Shown here piece by piece: positions 14,439 to 22,503 of a DNA stretch of 27,735 nt (positions within the stretch are counted from its first letter, which is position 1; each line of letters opens with the position of its first letter). The position numbers and the translations under genes were made by a program. The stretch covers positions 1 through 27,735 of the forward strand of contig JBBDXI010000051.1 of NCBI GenBank assembly GCA_040902425.1, read 5' to 3'. The notes beneath the pieces were generated by a model. The model did no database searches. It was not told where the DNA came from and saw nothing but the letters and a program-made list of their open reading frames with translations. Source of the DNA: JBBDXI01 sp040902425. Its GTDB lineage: Bacteria; Planctomycetota; Phycisphaerae; Phycisphaerales; UBA1924.

Positions 14439-15704
14439 ATGCCCCTCCCACCCGTCTCCGTCGCCCTGCCCGTCCACCGCGCCAGCCCGCTGCACCTCCG
14501 CTGCGCCTTCGAGTCGATCACGCGGCAGACCCACGGGGACCTGGAGATCCTGCTGGTCCTCAACGGGGCGGATGCCGCGACCATCGGCCTCGTCGAGTCC
14601 CTCGCGGCGTCGGACCCCCGGGCCCGGGTCCTGCACCTGCCCGCGGCCGGCCTGGCCGCGGCGCTGAACCTGGCGCTGCACGAGGCCCGGCACGACCTGG
14701 TCGCGCGGATGGATGGCGACGACGACTGCCCGCCGGTCCGCCTCGCCCACCAGGCCGACTACCTGAAGACGAACCCGCGCATCGCCGCGCTGGGCACCGC
14801 GTGGGAGACCCTGGCCGACGGCGACAAGAGCCTGGGGGTCGAGCGCCCTCCGACCGACCCGGCGGAGGTCCGCTGGCGGCTGTGCCTGGGCAACTGCCTC
14901 TGCCACGGCTCGGTGATGGTGTGGCGCCCGACGGTCTTGGGCGCGGGGGGCTACGACGAGTCGCTGCCGTACGCCCAGGACTACGACCTGTGGCTGCGGC
15001 TCTCGCGGACGGCCGAGCTGGCCAACCTGCCCCAGGCCCTGTACCGCTACCGGGCCGACCCGGCGCGGCGCCACGAGGTCCAGGCGAAGGGCGCGGCGGC
15101 GGCGATGGTCCGGCACTGGGCGGCGCTCCCGCCGCTGGCGGACCCGGCGCTGCAGCAGCGGCTGGCGGGGATCGTGTGGGAAGCAACCTGGGGCGGCGCG
15201 CGGGCGCGGGGGGCGCAGGCGGCGCTGGAGCGGTTCCTGGCCCAGCGGGGACCCTCGCCGCAGGCGCTGCTGGCGTACCAGTGGGTCGCGCAGCGCGCCG
15301 GGCCGACGGCGCTCAGCCCCGAGGAACTCCAGAAGCTCGACCGCCTCCGCGAGGTGGGCAGGCGACTCCGCGATGCCGGCGTCCCCGCGGTGTGGCTCTA
15401 CGGGGCGGGCAAGCACACGGCGTGGCTCATGGAGAACCGCGATGCCCTGGGCCTGGAGGTCCGCGGGCTGGCGGATGACACGCTCGCGGGGGATCGGCAC
15501 CACGGCTTCACCGTCGTCCTGCCCGCGCAGATCCCGCCCAGCACGCACGTCCTGCTCTCCAGCGACCACCACGAGGAGCGGCTCTGGGCCGCCTCGGCGG
15601 CGCTGCGCCGGCGCGGGGTCACCGTCTGGCGCCTCTACACGCGGGGCGAGGTGGCCGTGAGCTCGTCGGCGATCTCGCCCCCGGGCGTCTCGATCGGGGC
15701 GTAG
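14439..15704 (+). CDS. Family 2 glycosyltransferase with C-terminal GAGKHT module
   Basis: A 421-residue protein. The GT2 domain opens VSVALPVHRASPLHLRCAF, has the metal site ARMDGDDDCPP (about residue 90) and the catalytic region YAQDYDLWLRL (about 178-188), and ends near residue 260. A helical linker follows. The C-terminal module then has VWLYGAGKHTAWLME (GAGKHT 322-327), VRGLADD, HVLLSSDHHEERLW and VTVWRLYTRGE. The same module is found on the GT4 at 8073 and the large protein at 15635. The ATG at 14439 is chosen because homology starts at once; no ribosome binding site is clear. A CATAAT at 14364-14369 in the divergent gap could be a -10 box. Its last 70 bp overlap the convergent large gene. 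Sugar specificity is unknown. Confidence 0.88.
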   Translation: MPLPPVSVALPVHRASPLHLRCAFESITRQTHGDLEILLVLNGADAATIGLVESLAASDPRARVLHLPAAGLAAALNLALHEARHDLVARMDGDDDCPPVRLAHQADYLKTNPRIAALGTAWETLADGDKSLGVERPPTDPAEVRWRLCLGNCLCHGSVMVWRPTVLGAGGYDESLPYAQDYDLWLRLSRTAELANLPQALYRYRADPARRHEVQAKGAAAAMVRHWAALPPLADPALQQRLAGIVWEATWGGARARGAQAALERFLAQRGPSPQALLAYQWVAQRAGPTALSPEELQKLDRLREVGRRLRDAGVPAVWLYGAGKHTAWLMENRDALGLEVRGLADDTLAGDRHHGFTVVLPAQIPPSTHVLLSSDHHEERLWAASAALRRRGVTVWRLYTRGEVAVSSSAISPPGVSIGA

Positions 15705-18700
15705 AGCGCGACCACGGGGCGCGCCCCCGCCCAGAGCGAGGCCCGCGGCGTCATCGCCCGCTCGAACTCGTCGCTCGAGACGATCACCGCGTCGTAGCCC
15801 AGGCCCGCGGCCGCCGGGGGCTTCACCACGGGCAGGCCCCAGAGGCGCTCCGGCGGGCCGCCCCGCTCCCCGGCGCGGTCGTCCACGATGCCGACGATCT
15901 CGGGCGTGCGCTCCAGCGCCGCCGCGAGCCGCAGCGTGTGCTTCCCGGCGCCGTAGAGCACGAAGCGGGAGCACCCGCGGGCGCGAAGGGCGGCCGCGGC
16001 GGCGAGGACCCGCTGCGAGGCGAAGTTCACGATCCGCGGGAGGACCAGGGGGAGCAGGTGGGCCCGCTCGCCGAGCAGGGCGCGGGCGGCCTCCGGCGCG
16101 CCGGTGATGACCAGCGACCCCTCGGCGATGGAGGCCGGCTCGACGCCGGGCCACCCGAACCATCGGGGCCCGCCGCCCAGCGCGCCCCCGACCACATCCC
16201 CGCGCCCCAGCTCGCCCACCAGCCCCTCGACCGCCTCGGTGCGGTGGACCAGGACGCCGGTGATGCCGCGGTCGGCGAGCCACTCGATCAGCAGCCCGCA
16301 GAGCTCGGCGGCGGTGCAGTCGCCCATGTGCCCCAGCGCGACCAGGATGCGGGCCCAGAGCGCGGCGACGGCGGCGGGCGTGTTGCCGTCATCCGGGGCC
16401 GCGCCCGCCTCCTCGACCAGCGCATCGAAGCGCGGCGCGAGCGCGCGGAGGTCGAACAGGTCGAGCGCTGCGCGCCGGGCCCGCTCGCCCATCCGGGCCA
16501 GCGAGGCGCGGTCGCGGTTCAGCGCCGCGAGCTTCTCCGCCATCAGCTCCACGTTGCCGACATCCACGACCACGCCCTCTGCGCCGTCGCGCACGGCCTC
16601 CAGGGCCCCGCCGCACCCGCGGGTGATCGCCACGGGGCGGGCCCGGGCCATGGCCTCCATCACCGCGGCCGGTGTGCCCTCCATCTGGCTGACGAGCACC
16701 AGGACATCGTGGGCCTCGTAGAGCCCGCCCATCTCGCGCTGCGGCACCGCGCCGGCGATGTGCACCCGCCCCGCGACGATGTGGTCGGCAAGGGCCGAGG
16801 CCAGCTTGCCCGCGGCGGGGCCCTGGCCGGCGATGGTGAGGCGGAATGGGACGCCCAGCTCGTCGAGCGCGTCGGCGAGGGCGGCCAGGTCGGTGATCCG
16901 CTTGACGCGCTCCTCCAGCCGCCCGGCGTAGAGCAGGCGCAGGGGCTCGTGGCGCGAGCGGGTGCAGGGCAGCGGGGTGCAGGCGTCGGGGGCCTCGATC
17001 CCGGTCGGGAGCGCCGGCGAGAGCGGGCCGCCGGGCGCGTAGCGGGCGATCCGCCGGGCGATGGCCGGGCTCACCGCGCGCCAGGCGTCGGCCAGCGGGG
17101 CCACCGCGCTGTACAGGTCCTCGGCCGCCAGCTCGCTGCCGTGGAAGAGCGCTGCGCATCGCACGCCGCGGTGGCGGTCGAGGGCCGCGGCGATGAACCC
17201 GGGGGCGAGAAAGTTGGGAGAGACGACGCTGGCCCGCATCTCGCGCACGCGCTCGCGGATGAGGCGGACCTGCTCGACCGGGCGCGTGCCCGGGGCCCAC
17301 CGGATGGTGGAGAAGCCGGGCGTCTCGGCCCCCGGCAGGCCCGCGTCCCCGGCCGCGCCGGGCCCTGACTCCCCCACCGCCAGGATGCGCCAGCGGTAGT
17401 GCGGCTCCGCGAGGCGGGCCAGGCGCGCCATCGCGCTGCTCACGCCGCTGACGCCGTCCGGGGCGATGAGCGTGACCACGCGGGGCACGGTCTCGGGCGG
17501 ACGCCGCGACATCGCCGCCGGCTTGGGCTCGGGCAGGGGCGCGGCGGCGGGGGCAGGCTTGGCAGCCGGCGCAGCCCGCGGCGGCTCGGGCGGCTTCCGG
17601 CTCTCGGGCGCTGCCGGCGCATCCGGCGCCGGTCCGGCCCGCGGGCGCGGCTCGATCTCCACCCCCAGGCCGCGCGAGACCATGGCCAGCGCATCCTCGA
17701 CGAAGCGCGCGTGGGTGTACCGCCCGTGCACCCGCCCGGCGATCGCCCGCGACCACCCCTCGCGCCACGCCGGGCGCTGCGATGCCGCCTCCACCAGCGC
17801 CGCCAGCCGCTCGCGCGTGCAGAACGCCGTCTCGCCGGGGTCCACGAGGAGGGCCGGATCGGGGCACTCCCCCGTCGGCGCCTCGCGCTGGCCCCGCAGG
17901 AACGCCGCGCGCCACGCGTCCCGCTTCTTCTCCGGCACCCAGCACACGCGCGGGAGGGGCAGGCCCGCCCGCTCCAGGAGCGCCGCGTACGCCGCCGTCT
18001 CCGGCTGGTCCGGCCAGGCGTACCCCAGCAGCCCACGCCCGGCGTCGAGCTCGACCGGCTCGCCCCGCACGGCCGCGGCCCAGTGGGCCGCCACCCGCGC
18101 AGGTCGGATCAGCACCTCCGGGAGCATCCGGCACAGCGGCAGGCCGCCGGAGAGGGCGCACTCCATCACGCGCTGGTGGGCGCAGGTGTGGATCGAGATG
18201 TGGAGGTGGGCCGATGCGGCGGCGTAGCAGGCCCGCAGGGCCTCGCCGTGCTCGACCTCGGGCCGGGCGAACTCCCGCAGCTCCGGCGAGTCGGCCCAGC
18301 CACGCCCGTAGAGGCGGAGCCGCCAGCGGCGCTCGCGGGCGAGCGCGGCGGCCCAGGCGACCGTCTGGTGCCGCAGCAGCCGGTCGGCCACGGGGAGCGC
18401 GTAGGTCTTCAGCACCAGGGCCCGCGCCCGCTCATCGACGCCCGCGCTGCGCTCCAGGTGCCGGGACACCCCCTCGCGCACGATCGCCGCGATCTCGGCG
18501 TGCAGCGACCCCTCCCAGGCCGCGGACCGCGCCACCATCGCCGTTCGCTGCTCCCCGTTCTGCCCGAGATGCTCGCTGTCCGCTGTTCGCTGTTCGCCGT
18601 TCGCTGCTCGCTGTTCGCTGTTCGCTGCTCGCGGCTCCCCGCCCCCCAGCCACGGGTCGCGCCCGAACTCGACGACCAGCGCCACCAGGCGCGGCCAGAT

Positions 18701-20407
18701 CGCCTCGATGGTCCGGGCGGTCGCGGTGGTCGTCCCCGCCTCGGTGACCAGCCGCGCGTGCATCCGCTCGGGCGTCTCGCCGTGGTGGCTGACGAGGGCC
18801 ACCTCGCAGGCGTGCTCATCCAGCAGCCGGCCCTCGCAGGGCCCGTCGTGGAACTTGCTCTCGCTCGCGACCACCGGCGCCCGCAGCGTCCGTTCGCGCG
18901 GGAAGCCGAAGCGCTCGAACATCTCCTCGTGCAGGTGGCCGGCGATGAAGTCCAGCGCGCCCAGACCCTTGCCCACCTCCGCGTCGAAGTGCTGGGGCAT
19001 CGCGTCCTGCACCCAGGTCACGAAGGGCAGGTTCCGCGGCATCCACTCGCCGATCCCCGAGCGGAAGTGGTTGATGAGCACCACCAGGTCCGGCTCCAAA
19101 TCCCGGACCGCCCGCAGCCAGGCGACAGAGCCCAGCCGCGTGCAGTCGTCCGGCTCGGTCAGCAGCCGCGCCTCGCACCCCGCCGCGTTCAAGGCCTCGA
19201 CAAGGTCGCTGCTCGCGTGCTTGATGAACGTCGAGAACCGCGATGTCGGCACCAGCACCCGCAGCCGTGCCACCGACTTGGCCAGCCTTGGGGCCAGGTC
19301 GGTGCTTCCGGCGCCGCGAGCATCAGGGGAGGGAGCGGCGCCGCCGCGCCCCCCCCCGCCCCCCGGCGCCGCCCCCCCCCCCCCCCCCCCCCCCCCCCCG
19401 GCGCGCCCGCCCGTGCTCTCCAGCGCCTCCGCCCACCGCCGCCCCCACCACGCCCGGTCCCGCCCGTCGTAGACCGAGGCCACTTCGGCCGCCAGGCGCG
19501 TGTGCTCCTCCTCCTGCTCCCGCTCCGCGCTCGCGATCACCTCCTGCACCCCCGGCTCGCACTTCCTCCGCACCGACAGGCTGGCGATCAGCGGCCCGGC
19601 GAGCTTGAACCCCGCCCGCGAGGCCATCCACGCCCGCAGCCGCGCGGGCGCGCCGGGGCCGACGATGACCGTCACCCGCTCTTCCGCCAGCGCCGGCAGG
19701 TCGGCCTGGGCGAATCCCGCGAGCAGTTCCTGGGCATCCTCCTGGACCAGCACGACGCGGGGCTGGAACCCGTCGCGGTGGCGGGCGGTCGCCTCGAGGA
19801 TGCGCTGGAGCATCCACGGCGGGTCGGCGCCCTCGACCACGACCTGGTTCGCGCGGGCGTCCAGCGTCCCCAGCTTCTCGCGCGCAAAGCGCTCCGCGAA
19901 GCCGCGGGCATCCCCGAGGGCCGCCCACGCGCCATCCGCGGTCCGCCGGCGCACGAGGTTGCCGTCGCCCGCCCTGAACCACTCCCACCCCCCCGCGCCC
20001 TGCTCCCGCTCCCAATGCTCCAGCGCCGGCGCGAGGTCCACGCCCCGCTCCGCCAGGCGCGCCACGTTGGCCCGGCAGGCCTCCAGCAGCTCGGCCACCA
20101 GCACGCGGTCGAGCCGGAGGCCCGCCACGGCCTTCCACAGCCCCGCCAGCGCCGGGTCGCGGGCCAGCGTCGCCGGGATGTGCTCCAACTGCTCGCGGGC
20201 GGCGGTGCCCAGCCCCACCTGCGCCAGGTTGGCCGCCGCCAGGACGCGCAGCCCCACATCCTTCGGCGCGACCCCGAGCGCCTGGAAGACGACGGGGAGG
20301 AACTCCCACGGCTTGCCGGCCTGGCCGAGCCTGACGATGTCGTCGCGCGAGTACCGCCGCACCCCCGGCGCAGCGGACACACCCGACGGGCTCGGACCCA
20401 TGCGCAT
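15635..20407 (-). CDS. 1590-residue multidomain glycosyltransferase with GAGKHT module
   Basis: At least four parts can be seen. Residues 1-330 are a helical, TPR-like start (LRVLAAANLAQVGLGTAAR) plus a small alpha/beta region of unknown role. A poly-Gly linker (about 330-350) is encoded by a 28-C run. Residues about 370-900 form a CgeB-like GT-B transferase (RVLVPTSRFSTFI, FVTWVQD, LRLYGRGW, HISIHTCAHQRVMECALSGG near 740). An Ala/Pro linker (920-965) leads to a GT4 transferase, with PDGVSGVSSAMARLARL, LLYAGRLEERVKRITDLA (near 1160) and QMEGTPAAVMEAMARA (near 1245). The end carries VLYGAGKHTLRLAAAL (GAGKHT 1486-1491), VGIVDD and DAVIVSSDEFE. An internal Glu/Gln/Arg/Asn-rich stretch (about 592-612) comes from a 7-bp tandem repeat. 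Either ATG at 20407 or 20401 could start it. It probably adds two sugars. Confidence 0.82.
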   Translation of the reverse strand: MRMGPSPSGVSAAPGVRRYSRDDIVRLGQAGKPWEFLPVVFQALGVAPKDVGLRVLAAANLAQVGLGTAAREQLEHIPATLARDPALAGLWKAVAGLRLDRVLVAELLEACRANVARLAERGVDLAPALEHWEREQGAGGWEWFRAGDGNLVRRRTADGAWAALGDARGFAERFAREKLGTLDARANQVVVEGADPPWMLQRILEATARHRDGFQPRVVLVQEDAQELLAGFAQADLPALAEERVTVIVGPGAPARLRAWMASRAGFKLAGPLIASLSVRRKCEPGVQEVIASAEREQEEEHTRLAAEVASVYDGRDRAWWGRRWAEALESTGGRAGGGGGGGGGAAPGGGGGRGGAAPSPDARGAGSTDLAPRLAKSVARLRVLVPTSRFSTFIKHASSDLVEALNAAGCEARLLTEPDDCTRLGSVAWLRAVRDLEPDLVVLINHFRSGIGEWMPRNLPFVTWVQDAMPQHFDAEVGKGLGALDFIAGHLHEEMFERFGFPRERTLRAPVVASESKFHDGPCEGRLLDEHACEVALVSHHGETPERMHARLVTEAGTTTATARTIEAIWPRLVALVVEFGRDPWLGGGEPRAANSEQRAANGEQRTADSEHLGQNGEQRTAMVARSAAWEGSLHAEIAAIVREGVSRHLERSAGVDERARALVLKTYALPVADRLLRHQTVAWAAALARERRWRLRLYGRGWADSPELREFARPEVEHGEALRACYAAASAHLHISIHTCAHQRVMECALSGGLPLCRMLPEVLIRPARVAAHWAAAVRGEPVELDAGRGLLGYAWPDQPETAAYAALLERAGLPLPRVCWVPEKKRDAWRAAFLRGQREAPTGECPDPALLVDPGETAFCTRERLAALVEAASQRPAWREGWSRAIAGRVHGRYTHARFVEDALAMVSRGLGVEIEPRPRAGPAPDAPAAPESRKPPEPPRAAPAAKPAPAAAPLPEPKPAAMSRRPPETVPRVVTLIAPDGVSGVSSAMARLARLAEPHYRWRILAVGESGPGAAGDAGLPGAETPGFSTIRWAPGTRPVEQVRLIRERVREMRASVVSPNFLAPGFIAAALDRHRGVRCAALFHGSELAAEDLYSAVAPLADAWRAVSPAIARRIARYAPGGPLSPALPTGIEAPDACTPLPCTRSRHEPLRLLYAGRLEERVKRITDLAALADALDELGVPFRLTIAGQGPAAGKLASALADHIVAGRVHIAGAVPQREMGGLYEAHDVLVLVSQMEGTPAAVMEAMARARPVAITRGCGGALEAVRDGAEGVVVDVGNVELMAEKLAALNRDRASLARMGERARRAALDLFDLRALAPRFDALVEEAGAAPDDGNTPAAVAALWARILVALGHMGDCTAAELCGLLIEWLADRGITGVLVHRTEAVEGLVGELGRGDVVGGALGGGPRWFGWPGVEPASIAEGSLVITGAPEAARALLGERAHLLPLVLPRIVNFASQRVLAAAAALRARGCSRFVLYGAGKHTLRLAAALERTPEIVGIVDDRAGERGGPPERLWGLPVVKPPAAAGLGYDAVIVSSDEFERAMTPRASLWAGARPVVALYAPIETPGGEIADELTATSPRV
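18583..18631. repeat. Heptanucleotide tandem repeat, 7 units, in the large glycosyltransferase
   Basis: Seven consecutive units of CTGTTCG or one-base variants (CCGTTCG, CTGCTCG) run from 18583 to 18631. Similar but broken units extend back to about 18542. Seven is not a multiple of three, so gain or loss of a unit would shift the reading frame. On the coding strand it gives SEQRAANGEQR-like residues. Confidence 0.85.
19372..19399. repeat. 28-base C homopolymer in the large glycosyltransferase
   Basis: An unbroken run of 28 C on the plus strand (G on the coding strand) encodes poly-glycine between the N-terminal region and the CgeB-like domain. Shorter C runs (9 at 19349-19357, 6 at 19359-19364) lie beside it. 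The frame is open across the tract as given, but the true length of such a run is hard to sequence. Confidence 0.85.
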
Positions 20408-20474
20408 CTATCGGCAGGGGACGCGCAAAAGGTGCAGGAAGTGGGGGTTGGGCCCCTGGCAAGGGGGATCGAAC

Positions 20475-20480
20475 TACGCT
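20475..20480 (+). promoter_or_regulatory. -10-like TACGCT box 5 nt before the antitoxin-like gene
   Basis: TACGCT, then TCGGC, then the ATG at 20486. This fits a leaderless transcript, and no ribosome binding site stands at normal spacing. Confidence 0.35.
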
Positions 20481-20485
20481 TCGGC

Positions 20486-20752
20486 ATGCCCTCGCACACC
20501 ATCTGGCTGACCTACGGCGGCGGCGTCTTCAAGCCCGACGAGCCTGTCGATCTTCCCGAGGGCACGCGCGTGCAGGTGTCGGTGTGGCGGCCCCCGACCC
20601 CTGAGCAGTCCGCCCGCGCGTGGGAAGCGATCCGACAGATCAGCGAATCGGGGGCGTTCCGCTCGGGCGGCAAGAAGTTCACGCGGGATGAGCTCCACGA
20701 ACGCGACACCACGGGGCGACTGGACGACTCCAATCCGTCAACCAACCCCTAG
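20486..20752 (+). CDS. AF2212/DUF104-like antitoxin, no partner toxin adjacent
   Basis: An 88-residue protein. The N-terminal half resembles the small beta-rich DUF104 (AF2212-like) family: IWLTYGGGVFKPDEPVDLPEGTRVQVSV, with the typical xFKPxxPVxLPEGxxVxV pattern. The C-terminal half has a charged tail (KKFTRDELHERD) like those that bind PIN-domain toxins. Such proteins are usually the first gene of a pair with a VapC-type ribonuclease. No PIN gene follows; 39 bp later the kinase/nucleotidyltransferase gene begins. It may be an orphan antitoxin or a regulator. The ATG at 20486 is chosen from the homology and the upstream TACGCT box. It diverges from the 1590-residue gene. Confidence 0.7.
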   Translation: MPSHTIWLTYGGGVFKPDEPVDLPEGTRVQVSVWRPPTPEQSARAWEAIRQISESGAFRSGGKKFTRDELHERDTTGRLDDSNPSTNP

Positions 20753-20780
20753 ACGTTCGCCCGCGCGGGCGGTACTGGCC

Positions 20781-20786
20781 GATATT
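20781..20786 (+). promoter_or_regulatory. -10-like GATATT box 5 nt before the HldE-type gene
   Basis: GATATT, then CCGGC, then the ATG at 20792. It has the same spacing as the other start-proximal boxes but a weaker match to TATAAT. Confidence 0.3.
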
Positions 20787-20791
20787 CCGGC

Positions 20792-22483
20792 ATGACCCCG
20801 CCACCGGGCCCCGCGCCCGGCAAGATTCTCTCGCGCGCGGAGCTGCTTACCCGCCGGGCCGCCGCCCGCGCCGCGGGCCGCAGGGTCGTCCACTGCCACG
20901 GCTGCTTCGACCTCGTGCACCCCGGCCACATCCGGCACCTCCGCTACGCCCGGGCCCTGGGCGACATCCTGCTCGTCACGCTCACCGGCGATGCCCAGGT
21001 CAGCAAGGGCGCCGGCCGCCCGCTCATCCCCGAGGAGCTCCGGGCCGAGAACCTGGCCGCGCTCGACTGCGTGGACTGGGTCTCCATCGAGCCCCGCCCC
21101 ACCGCCGAGGCCCTGCTCACCGAGGTGCGCCCGGATGTCTACGTCAAGGGCCGCGAGTACGAGTTCAACCAGGACCCCCGCTTCAAGGCGGAGCGCGAGG
21201 CCGTCGAGTCCGGCGGCGGCCGGGTGGTCTTCTCCTCCGGCGATGTCGTCTTCTCCTCGACCGCCCTCATCAATGCCCTCGAGTCCTCCGTCGATCCCTT
21301 CCAGGCCCGGCTCGAGCAACTCCTGGGCCTCCCAGACCTGCAGGGGGCCTCGCTCTTCTCCCTGATCTCCGCCTTCCGCGGCCGGCGGGTCCTGGTCGTC
21401 GGCGAGACCATCCTCGACACCTACATCCTCTGCGACCGCCCCGAGGTCGCCGGCGAGTCGCCGGTGATGACCCTCCGCCCCATCGAGAAGCGGCACTACG
21501 ACGGCGGCGCCGCCATCCTCGCCCGCCACCTGGCCGCGATGGGGGCCCGGCCCACGCTCATCACCGCCCTCCCCGAGACCGAGCAGGGCGAGGCCATCCG
21601 CTCCCGGCTCACCGGCGAGGGCATCGAGGTCCGCCCGCTCCGCGTCCCCTCGCCCATCTGCGAGAAGCAGCGCTTCCTCGTCGGCGCCCAGAAGGTCATG
21701 AAGCTCGACCTGATCGAGCCGCTCACCCTCGACGCCGCCCAGCAGGATGACCTCGTGGACCTCGCCGCGGCCGCCGCCGAGGAGGGCGGCGGTTCCCAGG
21801 CCGCCATCGTCGCCGACTTCGGCCAGGGCCTCTTCAGCCAGGCCGTGCTCCCCCGGATCTGCCGCGCCCTCCGCCGGCGCGTCGGCACGCTCACCGGCGA
21901 CGTCAGCGGCCGCCGGTCGAATCTCCGCTCCATGTACGCCATGGACCTGCTCTGCCCCAGCGAGAGCGAGCTGCGCCAATCCCTCGGCCTCTTCGACCGC
22001 GGCCTGCCGACGGTGACGTGGCAACTGCTGGAGGAAACGAAGACCCGCGCCGCGATCGTCACCCTCGGCCCCGAGGGCATGATCGCCTTCGACCGCGAAG
22101 CCCCCGGATCCAGCGGCACAGGCGTCCCGCCTGTGGGAACCACTCGCGATTCCGACACCGACTCCTCCGGCTCCTATCGCTCCCGCGTCCACGCCGAGCA
22201 CATCCCCGCCCTCACCCCCTACGCCATCGACGCCCTCGGCTGCGGCGACTCCCTCCTCGCCGCCGCCACCCTCGCCCTCTCCGCCGGGGCTCCCCTCGTG
22301 GCCGCGGCCTTCCTGGGCGCCACCGCCGCGGCCATCCAGGCCCAGCGCATCGGCAACATCCCCATCAGCGCCACCGACCTCCGCCAGGCCATCGCCCGCA
22401 CCCACAGCGCCCACATGACGTTCGCCGCGGCGGAGGTGGTCAGTGCGCGCGAGTCGCCCCGCGCGGCCGCCCAGATAGCCTGA
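20792..22483 (+). CDS. hldE: HldE-type fusion in reversed order: nucleotidyltransferase then PfkB sugar kinase
   Basis: A 563-residue fusion of the two activities that make ADP-heptose: phosphorylation of heptose-7-phosphate at C1 and adenylylation of heptose-1-phosphate. Residues 28-165 are the nucleotidyltransferase, with HCHGCFDLVHPGHIRHL (HxGH 43-46), RPLIPEELRAENLAAL and VYVKGREY. Residues about 190-540 are the PfkB-type kinase, with GETILDTYILCDR, YDGGAAILARHLAAMGA, VADFGQGLFS and the anion-hole/catalytic motif DALGCGDS (480-487). In E. coli HldE the kinase comes first, so the order here is inverted. Insert 437-463 (TGVPPVGTTRDSDTDSSGS) contains a palindrome translation. The sugar may be a heptose or a related aldose. 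The neighbouring glycosyltransferases support a role in supplying the glycan precursor. Confidence 0.85.
   Translation: MTPPPGPAPGKILSRAELLTRRAAARAAGRRVVHCHGCFDLVHPGHIRHLRYARALGDILLVTLTGDAQVSKGAGRPLIPEELRAENLAALDCVDWVSIEPRPTAEALLTEVRPDVYVKGREYEFNQDPRFKAEREAVESGGGRVVFSSGDVVFSSTALINALESSVDPFQARLEQLLGLPDLQGASLFSLISAFRGRRVLVVGETILDTYILCDRPEVAGESPVMTLRPIEKRHYDGGAAILARHLAAMGARPTLITALPETEQGEAIRSRLTGEGIEVRPLRVPSPICEKQRFLVGAQKVMKLDLIEPLTLDAAQQDDLVDLAAAAAEEGGGSQAAIVADFGQGLFSQAVLPRICRALRRRVGTLTGDVSGRRSNLRSMYAMDLLCPSESELRQSLGLFDRGLPTVTWQLLEETKTRAAIVTLGPEGMIAFDREAPGSSGTGVPPVGTTRDSDTDSSGSYRSRVHAEHIPALTPYAIDALGCGDSLLAAATLALSAGAPLVAAAFLGATAAAIQAQRIGNIPISATDLRQAIARTHSAHMTFAAAEVVSARESPRAAAQIA
22117..22135. repeat. 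CACAGGCG palindrome inside the HldE-type gene
   Basis: CACAGGCG-TCC-CGCCTGTG, identical to the copy at 6783-6801. It encodes the TGVPPV residues within a Ser/Asp/Gly-rich insert in the kinase half. Confidence 0.85.
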
Positions 22484-22492
22484 ACGGACGCG

Positions 22493-22498
22493 TATCAT
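22493..22498 (+). promoter_or_regulatory. -10-like TATCAT box 5 nt before the small antitoxin-like gene
   Basis: TATCAT, then TCCGC, then the ATG at 22504, directly after the preceding stop codon. It matches TATAAT at four of six positions and fits a leaderless transcript. Confidence 0.4.
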
Positions 22499-22503
22499 TC
22501 CGC

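Noticed and set aside
18542..18631. Possible CRISPR-like repeat array
   Set aside because: The units are 7 bp, contiguous and without spacers, and they lie inside an open reading frame.
17399..20485. Very long plus-strand frame leading into the antitoxin-like gene
   Set aside because: Only the last 88 codons, from the ATG at 20486, have family resemblance. The rest is antisense to the 1590-residue protein.
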